NCBI GenBank assembly: GCA_046351595.1
Contig: JAXLYE010000009.1
Location: forward strand, 1-64,000
Reading direction: 5' to 3'
Length of the DNA: 64,000 nt
Origin: JAXLYE01 sp046351595
GTDB taxonomy: Bacteria; Myxococcota_A; Polyangia; Palsa-1104; JAEUJZ01
The position numbers were made by a program, and so were the translations under genes. The notes beneath the pieces are model-generated. The model did not search any database and was not told where the DNA came from. It saw only the letters and a list, made by a program, of their open reading frames with translations. Below, in pieces: positions 9,979 through 19,600 of this stretch (position 1 is its first letter; each line of letters starts with the position of its first letter).

Positions 9979-11120
9979 GCGGCCCGCTGAGCGCTGGTGC
10001 TAGTCTCGGAGCGGATCCGCAGCGGACGGACGTCCTGGCTGCGCTGCTCCGGGCTCAGCGCAAGAGCCGTATCGCCGGCGAACTGCTGTGGCGCCTGTTC
10101 GCCGAGGCATTCCCGACACGCCCGCACGGCCCGTCCGAGCGCCAGCTCTTGTGTGAGGTCCTGGAGGTGCTGGCGGAGCGCGGCGTGGTCCGGCTGCCGT
10201 CTATGCGCAGCCGCCGGCTATGGGATGACACCGCGCGCCCCGGAGTGCCGCGGCAGCTCCGGGTCTTGCGCCCGGCCACTCCCGCTGTGGACCGAGCCTG
10301 GCGCCAGTTTCCGTGGCACCGGCGGCTCAGCTGGGTCGCCGATCTGCCAGTCCTCTCGGACGAGCACGCATCGTTTCTGCGCAAGGTGCACGAGGGGCTG
10401 GTGGCAGATCGGTTCACGCAGGTGGCGCCGCTGAAGTATCGCTCACTGGAGCTGACCGGGCACGAGAAGCGGCTCGCGCGCCTTGCGGCGTCGCAGCTCT
10501 TCGGGCTGGGCCGATTGACTCTGGATCTGCTTGGCTGCGCCGATGACCCGCTCCCGCTGGTCTGGGAAGCCGTTGGCCCCCGTCCCACGCTCATCCTCTT
10601 TGAGAATTCGAGCTCATTTTCCGTCGCTCGCTCGGTCCTCGCTCAGCTGCCAGATCCGCCGTATGGGCTGGTCGCCTATGGAGCGGGCACGCGCATCGAG
10701 CGCTCCCTCCCGTATCTACGGACCCTCTCGCGCCAGGTGCTGCAGATTGACTACGTGGGAGATCTGGATCGGGACGGGCTGCGCATCGCATTAGCGACGC
10801 AGCGAGCCGCGGCCAAGGCGGGGCTTCCTATTCCCCGACCGGCTGCTGGGTTGCACCGCTTGATGCTCGAGGCCTGCCGGGCCTTTGGCCATCCGCGCGG
10901 TTGGCCCCACCGGAAGAAGCGCATCACCAGTGCACAGGGCGATGCCGACCTGCTCGCGTTCCTGCCAGCGGATGTACGGGAGGATGTCGCGCCCATCCTG
11001 GCCGCGGATCGGCGCATTCCCGAAGAGGTCCTTGGTCCGCAACAGCTCTCTGTGCTCTGGCACAAGGTCTCACAGGCTAGCCCATCGGTATCAGTTGACA
11101 AAAACATCAACCTCGTCTGA
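9975..11120 (+). CDS. jetD: Wadjet protein JetD (Toprim-type nuclease)
   Basis: A 381-residue protein joined to jetC by an ATGA overlap. The C-terminal half carries a Toprim-like metal site: Glu210 in LILFENSSSF, then D263-x-D265 in DYVGDLDRDG. This is the acidic layout used by topoisomerase VI/Spo11-type and JetD nucleases. The N-terminal half (1-200) is winged-helix-like and rich in Arg and Trp, probably for DNA binding. In Wadjet, JetD cleaves the circular DNA once the SMC motor has reeled it in, which eliminates plasmids. All catalytic acids I can identify are intact, so the nuclease looks functional. The last 30 bases contain a small AT-rich palindrome that may belong to the control of the next gene. 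Confidence 0.85.
   Translation: MSGPLSAGASLGADPQRTDVLAALLRAQRKSRIAGELLWRLFAEAFPTRPHGPSERQLLCEVLEVLAERGVVRLPSMRSRRLWDDTARPGVPRQLRVLRPATPAVDRAWRQFPWHRRLSWVADLPVLSDEHASFLRKVHEGLVADRFTQVAPLKYRSLELTGHEKRLARLAASQLFGLGRLTLDLLGCADDPLPLVWEAVGPRPTLILFENSSSFSVARSVLAQLPDPPYGLVAYGAGTRIERSLPYLRTLSRQVLQIDYVGDLDRDGLRIALATQRAAAKAGLPIPRPAAGLHRLMLEACRAFGHPRGWPHRKKRITSAQGDADLLAFLPADVREDVAPILAADRRIPEEVLGPQQLSVLWHKVSQASPSVSVDKNINLV
11094..11111. promoter_or_regulatory. AT-rich palindrome, candidate operator or internal promoter element
   Basis: GTTGA and TCAAC flank CAAAAACA at the very end of jetD, in an otherwise GC-rich region. A perfect -35 hexamer TTGACA lies at 11095-11100, but the sequence 17 bp downstream (TGATTC) is a poor -10. 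The position just before a small HTH gene suggests an operator for that protein, or a promoter dividing the Wadjet and BREX parts. This is inference from position and composition. Confidence 0.35.
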
Positions 11121-11131
11121 TTCTCCCGCGC

Positions 11132-11392
11132 ATGCGGCGGCTTCGGCTGGGCGCACTCAAGCTCCAGCAAATAATTGAACAAGGCGGCGTCCTCCAGAAG
11201 GAACTGGCCGAGCGGACCCTGCTCGACAAGGCCCTGATCTCCAAGTACGTCCGCGGCGTGATGGTCCCGGGTGCCAAGCACCGAAAGCTGATTAAGGACG
11301 CAACCGGTATCTCGTCGGACGACTGGGACGTGGATCTTGAGCCCGCCCCTTTACCAGCGGACGACGTCCGATCCGCCGCCCCCCAGGGATAG
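11132..11392 (+). CDS. Small helix-turn-helix protein between Wadjet and BREX
   Basis: An 86-residue protein with a Cro/CI-like helix-turn-helix at about residues 15-60 (LQKELAERTLLDKALISKYVRG..PGAKHRKLIKDATG), followed by an acidic tail. It sits 11 nt after jetD and 9 nt before brxA, on the same strand. It therefore links the two defence operons and probably regulates one or both. BREX loci often carry a larger WYL-type regulator (BrxR) upstream, and this is a different and much smaller protein. An AT-rich palindrome lies 20 bases upstream. DNA binding is well supported by the fold; its target is unknown. Confidence 0.65.
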   Translation: MRRLRLGALKLQQIIEQGGVLQKELAERTLLDKALISKYVRGVMVPGAKHRKLIKDATGISSDDWDVDLEPAPLPADDVRSAAPQG

Positions 11393-11401
11393 AGACGCAA
11401 G

Positions 11402-12181
11402 ATGGCTCCCTGGTCAATTCGCGATACCGGGCCGTATAGCGCCCGCAACAGCTCAAAAGGCGCGCTGATCAAAGAAGCGGCGCAGATCTTTTCTGCGCTG
11501 GGGCGAGGCGTGGCAAAGACCGAGCTCCGCGCGCTTGCTCTCAGCGGCAAGCTCTTATCGCAGCGCTCGTACTCGAACCGCAAACGCATCTTTGACGCCC
11601 TGTCGCACCGTTGCCTTTCCTACAGCCCTCTCTGGATGCTCGAGACCATGACGCAGGCTGCGGCACTCGGCGAGCGGAGCGCCGAGCTTGTCTCGCTCTT
11701 GTATCTGCACTACGCGCTTCGTGACCATCTGACGTTCGACTTCGTTACGCAGGTGCTGTGGGCGCAAAAGATCGAGGGCAAGCTCGCCGTCATGCGTGAG
11801 TCGCTGCTCGGCCATCTGGAGTCGGCCTCGTCGTCACAGCCGCAGATCAGCCGCTGGTCCGAGAGCTCCCGAACGAAGCTGGCCGGAAGCATTCTGACCG
11901 CGTTGCGCGACTTCGGCGTGCTGGAAGGTTCGCAGCGCAAGCGGCTGGCCTCCCCGTCGCTGCCGCTGGCAACCGCCGAGCACCTGCTGCGGCTCCTCTA
12001 TCTTGAGGGCAAGCGCGGGCGGGAAGTGCTGCAGGATGCCGCTTGGCGCCTCTTCCTTCTAACCGAAGCCGATGCTGCGCATGTGCTCTCGCGCCTTGCG
12101 CAGCAGCGACGCATTGGATTCGAGCGCTCGGGCAGCACCGTTGTTCTTGTGTTCCCAGAGTCCTGGAGCCAGAGCCCATGA
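11402..12181 (+). CDS. brxA: BREX protein BrxA (DUF1819)
   Basis: A 259-residue protein whose N-terminal text (YSARNSSKGALIKEAAQIFSAL, then LSQRSYSNRKRIFDALSHR) and all-helical layout match the DUF1819/BrxA family. BrxA opens most BREX type 1 operons and is a small DNA-binding helical protein; its exact role in phage exclusion is unsettled. Its stop overlaps the brxB ATG (ATGA), so the two are translationally coupled. It begins 9 nt after the small HTH gene. The following genes are the standard BREX set, which makes the call secure. Confidence 0.88.
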   Translation: MAPWSIRDTGPYSARNSSKGALIKEAAQIFSALGRGVAKTELRALALSGKLLSQRSYSNRKRIFDALSHRCLSYSPLWMLETMTQAAALGERSAELVSLLYLHYALRDHLTFDFVTQVLWAQKIEGKLAVMRESLLGHLESASSSQPQISRWSESSRTKLAGSILTALRDFGVLEGSQRKRLASPSLPLATAEHLLRLLYLEGKRGREVLQDAAWRLFLLTEADAAHVLSRLAQQRRIGFERSGSTVVLVFPESWSQSP

Positions 12182-12762
12182 GCACCTCTGACTGGTCGTT
12201 CCCATGGCGGGCAAAAATCGGCGAGGCCGTCGAGCGCGTGCGCTCACGCTACCACCACATCGGGCGTAAGACCGCGGCCCCGTTCCTCTGCGTCGTCTAC
12301 CCGCCGGATCAGGAGATCGCGGTGCACAACGAGTGGCACGCCCAGAGCGCAGCCCTGAGCCCCGACTTCGCCCTGCATCGGATCGATGCACTAGAGAGCA
12401 CCAGCCGCATCCTGGAAGACATCGGCGTCGAGAATATCGTCGACGCGCTAGAGCGCCCTGGTCCCGGAGAGACCCCCCAGGAAGACCTGGCGGCCCAGTT
12501 CGTGACCACCCTCGCCGCTGAGATCCTGGAGCAAGCCAGCGCCAAGGGACGCGGGCCACGACCGGTAATCAGCGTCGAGCGTCTGGCTGCGCTCTATCCT
12601 GCATGCGGGCCCCGGGACCTGATGCAGGCGCTGTGGGATCGAGCACACTCCACCCTGGATGTCCCGGTGATCCTGCTGGTCCCGGGCGTGCTGCGTGATG
12701 TCCGTACTTACAGCTTCTTGGGTCTCAAAGACGAGTTCATGTACCGCGGCGATCTGATCTAA
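12178..12762 (+). CDS. brxB: BREX protein BrxB (DUF1788)
   Basis: A 194-residue protein typical of DUF1788/BrxB in length and place. It is recognisable by the C-terminal block VPVILLVPGVLRDVRTYSFLG, which in the family precedes a conserved tyrosine-rich end (here FMYRGDLI). BrxB is essential for BREX defence and methylation in characterised type 1 systems, though its biochemical function is not established. The ATG overlaps the brxA stop. A longer frame reaches back to 12043 but lies inside brxA and has no supporting start signal. brxC follows after 23 nt with an AGGA ribosome site. Confidence 0.87.
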   Translation: MSTSDWSFPWRAKIGEAVERVRSRYHHIGRKTAAPFLCVVYPPDQEIAVHNEWHAQSAALSPDFALHRIDALESTSRILEDIGVENIVDALERPGPGETPQEDLAAQFVTTLAAEILEQASAKGRGPRPVISVERLAALYPACGPRDLMQALWDRAHSTLDVPVILLVPGVLRDVRTYSFLGLKDEFMYRGDLI

Positions 12763-12785
12763 CAGGCGAGCCGACGAGGAACCCC

Positions 12786-15700
12786 ATGACCGCAATGCGC
12801 ATCGGCGAGCTGTTCGCCACCCGCATCGAAGACAAGATCGAGCCTGTCATCAAGGTCGGTGAGACCGCTGACGAGCAGAAGCTCGCCTCGGAGATCGGCA
12901 GCTACGTCGTCACGCCGATGATTGAGAAGTACCTGGATGATTTCTTGGAGCACTACACCGATACCTTCCTGCGCGAGAGCACGGAGATCGGGACGTGGAT
13001 CTCAGGGTACTTCGGCTCCGGCAAGTCGCACCTGGCCAAGATCATGGCACTGCTCGCGAACAACCGGCCGCTCTCGGGCGCGACAGCCTGCGACCGCTTC
13101 GCTGCCCGCCTTCCGACGGATGCGCCCCGCCGTGAGTCGATCAAGCGCAGCTTGTCGCGCATGGGGCAGTGTGCAACGAGCGTGCTGGCGTTCAATCTGA
13201 ACACGCTGGCCGACAGCAAGCACCGCGCGCTGCCGAGCCTCCTCCTGGCGCAGTACTATCAGTCGCTCGGCTACGGCGGCAACCTGCTGTATGCGCGCGT
13301 CATCGAGGCCGGCCTCGATCGCCAGGGCAAGCTCGACGAGCTGCACGCTGCGGTCGAGCGGCGCGCCAAGAAGAAGTGGGCCGAGATCCAGCGCAACCTC
13401 TCGTTCTTCCGCAGCCACCTGTACGCCGCAGCGTGCGAGGTCGCCCCGGATATCTTTCCCTCCGAAGAATCCGTTACGCGCGCGCTGCAGGAGGCCGAGC
13501 GGGGCGAGCTTTTCAACGTCGCCTTCCTGGTCAACACGCTGCTCGACGACCTCCACCGCAAGGAACAGGCAACCAAGAAGCGCCAGCGCCTGCTGCTCGT
13601 CCTCGACGAAGCCGGGCAGTGGATCGGCAGCGACGGCGACCGGCTGGCGCAGCTGCAAGCGCTGGTTGAAGAGGCCGCAATCAAGGGGCAGGGTCGCATC
13701 TTCATCATCGTCACCACACACGGCGACATGGGCTCCATCTACAAAGAAGCCCGCGCCGTTGAAGAGGACATGAAGAAGATCGAGGGGCGCTTCCGCTTCA
13801 AGTGCGCCCTGACGACCGAGAACATCGAGCTGGTCTTGGAAGACCGCCTCTTCCGAAAGAAGCTCGGCAGCGAGCAGGCCCTGCTCGATCTGTACGACAA
13901 GCGCAGCGGCGAGCTGCGTGGGCTCGGGGAGCTGGCGAATACCAACCAGGCGCTACCGCCCTGCACGGACAAGAAGTTCGCAGTCTACTATCCCTTCCTG
14001 CCCTACCAAATTCACCTGATCCCCGAGATCGTGAAGTCGCTGCGCAGCAAAGGCGGCCGCGGTGAGCAGCTCTCGGGCTCGACGCGCACGCTGCTGGCGA
14101 TCACGCAGGACATCCTGCGAGCCGGACGGCGCCATTACCTTGATGAAGGGGTCGGCGCGCTCGTCAGCTTCGACGAGGTCTACGAGAACCTCCAGGGCGA
14201 AGGTGAGGTCAGCCCGGATGTCCGCACCGAGCTCGCGCGCATCAAGGACGTGGTCCCCGGCGCAACCCCGCTGACCGCACACGTCGCCGAGGTCTTGTTC
14301 CTCATCCGCGAGCTCCCCTACGTACCGAGCACCCGCGACAACATCGCCCGCCTGCTCATCGAGAGCACGGACGACAGCCTGCCGGGGCTGCTGGGCCGCG
14401 TCCAGCCCGAGCTGGAGCGCTTGATCAGCGCGAAGCTTGTAGCCCGCATCGGCGATGAGTACGAGTTCCTGACCGGCGAGCGCCGCTCTTTTGAAGAGGA
14501 GGTCGCCACCGTCGCCAACAAGGACTACGGCCGCGTCGCCGAGCTGGAGCGGGGCTTCGCCCGCCACTTCATCTACGAAGCCAGCCAGCCTCACTACGGT
14601 GAGTGGCTGGGGTTCGATCGAATCAGCTACCAAGACACCGAGTTCCCCTTCAAGCTGGGGGTCGACCAGACGCTGGTGCCGGGGCGCGCAGGCCACGTGA
14701 CCGTCAAGGTCCTGTCGCCTCTTGGGTACTCTGCGCATCGGATCGGGGAGATGGAGAACCAGAGCCTCCGCCCCGACGAGCAGGCGTGCCTCTTCTTGTG
14801 CTGCGGTCCGGTGCCCGGTCTGGAAGAAGATCTGAAGCGCTTCTTGGCCATGCAGGAAGTGAGCGCCAACTGGAGCCGCGATATTCGCCGCTCAGAAGAG
14901 GCGCGCATGCTGGCGCAAGAGCGGCAGAACACGGACGTGCCGAAGCTGAAGCGCCGGGTCGTGGACGGGCTGCGCGAGTCGCTGCGCAGCGGCAAGATCG
15001 TCTTTCGCGGCGCAACGCGCTCCATCATCGTCAAGGGCAACCAGAAGATTGGCGACGCCGTGCGTGACGCGCTGGCCGCGTTCTGGCCGTCGCTGTATCC
15101 GAAGTTTGACAAGCTGCCGGTCCACATCACCAACGATCAGAAGGCCATCCTTGCGGTGCTGGATGGCTCGGGCCCGGCGAACAAGGATGTGCAGGCGACC
15201 CGCATCTACGACAAGGCCGGCAAGCCCGATCCGAACAGCCCGCTCCTCGATGCCGTCCGCATGTACCTCTCGACCGAGCAGACGGCCGGGCGGCGCATCC
15301 TGGGCAAGGACCTGCTGGCCGTGTTCTCGGCGCCGCCGTACGGCTGGGATGAGAACGCGGTGCGCATCGGCGTCGCCGCGCTGCTCCGTGCCGGAGCGGT
15401 CAAGCTGAGCCTGAACAAGAAGACCTATACGAACCCGCAGGACAGCGACGTCGTCGATACGCTGCGCAACAGCCGGGAGTTCGCGAAGGCCGAGCTGATC
15501 CTGGAAGACACCGAGGTCGCGCAGGACGTGCTGACCGAGAGCCGGTCCTTCCTGATCAAGCTCCTGCGTCGCCGCAGCATCGATGAGACACCGGCTGCGC
15601 TCAGCGAGGCGGCGGGACAGCTCGCATCAGAGATCATCGCCAGGGCCGAGTCGGTTGCTGTCTGGGCATCTCCGGCTGGCCTGCCGCTTCCGGCTTCGTT

Positions 15701-16538
15701 TAACGATGGTCTCGATGCCTGGCAGAAGATCGCTTCTCTCACGAACCCCGTGCATCGGGTGCGCGAGCTGCACGCGCTGCGAACCGCGCTGGAGTCTGGG
15801 CTGCAGACCATCGATGCACACGCGGAGTGGAAGAAGACCAGCAGCACGCTGTTCACTGAGATGAGCCACCTGGTCGAGCAGCTGAGCCACATCGAGCACC
15901 AGCTAGGCGAGGCACCGGCCGTGCGGCAGTTTCTGTCAGAGCACAGCAGCGTGCTGGGCGCAGCACGCTTTGCGGACAAAGAGACGTGGAAACGGCTCCA
16001 GAGCTATCAGGCATCGGCTCGGCTGGAGCTGGACGGCCTGCTCGCTGAATGGCGCGAGGAGGCCCGCAAGCGGCTGCAGGACGCCATCGATCGCCTTCCC
16101 GCCGACCTGACGAGCCGCGGCCTCTCGGACAGCCTGGCTATATCGCTGCTCAAGCCGTTGGTCGGCCTTCAGGCCAGCCTGGATGGCATCACGGCTCCCG
16201 CCCAGGCCGCGGCGCTGCCGCAGCGCGCTGAGCAGGCGATTCGCGAGCTGGGCCGGCACGTACTCGCTGCGGTTCACGAGGCCGAGACCGCGAGCAGGGC
16301 TGCTCCTCAAAACCCAGAAGAGACAAAACCCGAGCCTAGTGCCTCCCCGAGCCCATCGGCGACAGCCCCGCGCAAGCGGACCAGCAAGCCGGCGGCCCCG
16401 GTGACACGCCTGCGGCTGTCGGACGTTGCCCTCGTCACTCGTTTCCGATCCGTCGACAAATGGGATGAGTTTGTCCGTGAGCTGGACCGCCAGGTTAAAG
16501 ACCTGCTGGCGTCCGGCCAGGAAGTGGAGCTGAGCTAG
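12786..16538 (+). CDS. brxC: BREX P-loop ATPase BrxC
   Basis: A 1250-residue AAA-like ATPase with Walker A GYFGSGKSHLAK near residues 76-86 and Walker B LLLVLDEAGQWIG near 267-279. The N-terminus (MRIGELFATRIEDKIEPVIKV) is typical of BrxC. BrxC/PglY is a large ATPase thought to assemble with BrxB, PglX and PglZ to allow methylation and exclusion. The middle is mixed alpha/beta. The last 350 residues are helical and end in a Pro/Ser/Thr linker (about 1175-1205) followed by a small C-terminal domain. The start has an AGGA box 8 nt upstream. There is no sign of damage, and pglX begins 65 nt later. Confidence 0.93.
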   Translation: MTAMRIGELFATRIEDKIEPVIKVGETADEQKLASEIGSYVVTPMIEKYLDDFLEHYTDTFLRESTEIGTWISGYFGSGKSHLAKIMALLANNRPLSGATACDRFAARLPTDAPRRESIKRSLSRMGQCATSVLAFNLNTLADSKHRALPSLLLAQYYQSLGYGGNLLYARVIEAGLDRQGKLDELHAAVERRAKKKWAEIQRNLSFFRSHLYAAACEVAPDIFPSEESVTRALQEAERGELFNVAFLVNTLLDDLHRKEQATKKRQRLLLVLDEAGQWIGSDGDRLAQLQALVEEAAIKGQGRIFIIVTTHGDMGSIYKEARAVEEDMKKIEGRFRFKCALTTENIELVLEDRLFRKKLGSEQALLDLYDKRSGELRGLGELANTNQALPPCTDKKFAVYYPFLPYQIHLIPEIVKSLRSKGGRGEQLSGSTRTLLAITQDILRAGRRHYLDEGVGALVSFDEVYENLQGEGEVSPDVRTELARIKDVVPGATPLTAHVAEVLFLIRELPYVPSTRDNIARLLIESTDDSLPGLLGRVQPELERLISAKLVARIGDEYEFLTGERRSFEEEVATVANKDYGRVAELERGFARHFIYEASQPHYGEWLGFDRISYQDTEFPFKLGVDQTLVPGRAGHVTVKVLSPLGYSAHRIGEMENQSLRPDEQACLFLCCGPVPGLEEDLKRFLAMQEVSANWSRDIRRSEEARMLAQERQNTDVPKLKRRVVDGLRESLRSGKIVFRGATRSIIVKGNQKIGDAVRDALAAFWPSLYPKFDKLPVHITNDQKAILAVLDGSGPANKDVQATRIYDKAGKPDPNSPLLDAVRMYLSTEQTAGRRILGKDLLAVFSAPPYGWDENAVRIGVAALLRAGAVKLSLNKKTYTNPQDSDVVDTLRNSREFAKAELILEDTEVAQDVLTESRSFLIKLLRRRSIDETPAALSEAAGQLASEIIARAESVAVWASPAGLPLPASFNDGLDAWQKIASLTNPVHRVRELHALRTALESGLQTIDAHAEWKKTSSTLFTEMSHLVEQLSHIEHQLGEAPAVRQFLSEHSSVLGAARFADKETWKRLQSYQASARLELDGLLAEWREEARKRLQDAIDRLPADLTSRGLSDSLAISLLKPLVGLQASLDGITAPAQAAALPQRAEQAIRELGRHVLAAVHEAETASRAAPQNPEETKPEPSASPSPSATAPRKRTSKPAAPVTRLRLSDVALVTRFRSVDKWDEFVRELDRQVKDLLASGQEVELS

Positions 16539-16603
16539 CCAGCGCGCTCCGTTCGTCCGTGCAACCTCCTATCGCCCAAGCTGAATAACCGAGCCTGCCC
16601 ACC

Positions 16604-19600
16604 ATGCCCATCACCGCCGACCTCAAAAAGAAGCACCTCAAGTCCCTGAGCCTGGCGCTGCGCCATGAGCTGGAGGGCTATTACGAGAAAGGCGAGTGGC
16701 AGGCCGGGGATCTGGAGCGGCGGCTGATGTCCCTGGGCGTGCGGCGCGAGCGCGATGCGCTGCCGCTCGACGAGATGGCGCACCTGCCCGAGCACGATCA
16801 GAAGGCGCGCAAGCAGATCGATGAGTACATCGCGCTGCGCGCCGCGGCCGATATGCCCCGCCAAGAAGCGGTCGCCGAGTATGTGCGCGAGACCGCGTAT
16901 ACCTGGGCCAACAGGCTGCTCGCCCTGCGCTGCATGGAGGCTCGCGAGCTGATCGACGAGGTGATCCTGCAGAAGGAGGTCTACGGCGGTCGCTCGCTGG
17001 AGCACAACCGCCTGCTGCGCGCGCAGCCCGAGCTGAGCGGCCAGGACGACGACGGTCTGTTCCTGGTCCTGGACAAGGCGTTCGCGCGGATGGCAGAGCA
17101 CCTTCCTCTGTTGTTCGATCCGCACGCCCCGAGCATTGCGCTGCGCCCGAGCCCCGCCGCACTCAAGCGCTGCATCGCGCTGCTGTCTGGGAAGGCGCCG
17201 GTGCGCGGACAAGAGTACGTAGACGAATCCGTCTTCAAAGAGCCCGACGCGCTCGGCTGGGCCTACCAGTTCTGGAACAGCGAAGAGAAGGACCGCGTGT
17301 TCGAGGCGGTCCGCACCAAGAAGGCCAAGATCGCCGGCGCCGACATCGTGCCTGCGACGCAGCTTTACACCGAGCCGTACATGGTCAAGTTCCTGGTGCA
17401 GAACTCGCTGGGCGCAACCTGGCTGGGGATGCACCCGCAGAGCAAGCTGGCCGAGCGCTGGGAGTACTTCGTCCGCGATGCAGACCGAGCTCCCATCGAC
17501 AACGCGGGCAAGAAGGCCGTCGCTGATCTGACCTTCCTCGATCCGGCGTGCGGCTCGGGGCACTTCCTCTTGGAAGCCTTCGATCTGCTGTTCGACATGT
17601 ATCAGGAGGAAGGCCAGGTCACGGACGAAGCCGCGATCTGCAAGAGCATCCTGGAGAAGAACCTGTACGGCATCGACATCGACGAGCGCGCCGTGCAGAT
17701 CGCCGAGGCCGCGCTGTGGATGAAGGCCAAAGAGCGTGCCTTCGACTTCACCGCCGCGCGCACGAACCTGATCGCGACCAACCTGCGACTGCCCAAGGAC
17801 AAGAACCACCTGCAGGCCTTCCTGCAGAAGCACCCCGAAGACAAGCCGCTGGAGGACGCGCTGCAGACGGTCTTCGACGGCTTGAAAGACGCCGACCAGC
17901 TCGGGACGCTGCTGCAGGTGGCCGAGCCCGTCGAGAAGAAGCTGCGCGCAATCAAAGAGGACGAGGACAAGAAGCAGCTCGCCTACCTGGGCAAGCCGCA
18001 GCGCACGTTCTTTGATGCAGCGCCCAAGGGCGCAGAGTCCAGCCTGAAGCAGTTCGACATCGCGCCGCAGAGCGTGCTGCCGGTAGGCGTCGAGAACTGG
18101 GACGTCTGGCGGGCCCGGACCGGCGAGCGCCTGCGCGCCCACTTCGCCGAGGAGGCCGAGGCCGCGGACCTGCGCCAGCAGTTCTTCAGCGCGCAAGCCA
18201 GCCGCGGCTGGCGCCTGTTCGAGCTGCTCAGCCGCCGCTACGACGTGGTGGCGGCGAACCCGCCGTACATGGGCAGCAAGAACATGGGGCCGGTGCTGCG
18301 GAAGTACGTGGAGCAGCGGTACCCAACGGGAAAGAGGGATCTGTACGCGGCGTTCATCCTGCGGTGCCTTGAGCTGTGCGTTGAGGGCGGGCGCGTGGCC
18401 ATGGTGACGCAGCAGTCGTGGATGTTCTTGCGGTCGTATGCGGCGATGCGAGCAGATAGCAGCAAACAATCATCAACGGGACTGCTCTACACGAGCACGC
18501 TCGATGTATTGGCCCACCTTGGACGGTATGCATTCTCTGAAATCGGAAATGCTGTGGTTGCTCCCGTTCTGTTCGTCGTCCAGTGCCGTAAGCCCGATGT
18601 TGAGCACAGGCTATGGGCGTGCCGACTAACCGCCCCCAGGCCCTCCGAGCAACAAGCCGAGCTGCTGCGAAGTTCAATTCGGTCAGTAGAGCCCACGACG
18701 GTTTCTAAACCGAAGCAATCTAGATTCCTCGCAATTCCGCAGTCGCCGCTGTGTTACTGGCTGCGTGAGCGGTTCTTCGAGCTCCTGGCCGGAACGACCC
18801 TGGGGGACGTTGCAAGCGTATGTCAGGGGCTGGCAACGGCGAACGATGCGCGGTTTGTTCGCTTCACTTGGGAGGCGCCGTCGGATGAGTGGGCGCAAGA
18901 GGTCCGCAAACGACGATGGGTTCCGTTTGAGAAGGGTGGAGGTTATGGGAAGTGGTTTGGGCATCATTTCTGGGTGGTGGATTGGCAAGAGGATGGAGCG
19001 CGTGTAAGGCAAACGCCTGGGCCTCGTGTTCAGAATGAGCGGCAGTATTTCAATAGGGGGTGGACTTATAGCTATATGGCTCGCGGAAGCATCGGTGCGC
19101 GCACTCTAGCTGGGGACTCAATCACATGTGATTTATCTGCAGGCGTCTTCCCCCAGGGAAGTGCCGACCACAGCGCGATCGGACTATGCTTGAATAGCCG
19201 TTTCTCTTCGTACATCGTTCGTTCAATTAGTGCTAAAGTCCAGCTACGGGAAAGCTATGTGGCTCGCATTCCTATTCCAAGCGGAATCAGCAGCATAGCT
19301 TCTACCGCGGAACATCTTACTGCTCTAAAGAAGAGTCTGGTATCGCACGTGATAATTGAGCGAAATTTCACTTTCAGCAATAAGAATGAAAAGAGCCTTA
19401 CTGCGGATTTCTGCTCTTACCTCGTTAATGCACTAATCTACGAAAAACTCCTTCTCGCAATAGAGGCACTCTCTGAGAAGAAAGTGCTAGATTACTACGC
19501 CTTCTCCGATGAGGATACCACTGCGGTTGTTAGTGAAACCGGAACTCCTGCTGGCTGGCACCCGCGAGTCGTGGGCTATGCCGGGTTGGCATCGTGGCCC

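Noticed and set aside
11095..11123. Sigma-70 promoter with perfect TTGACA
   Set aside because: The -10 hexamer at the right distance is very poor and the start point would fall at the start codon, so I list only a candidate operator rather than a promoter.
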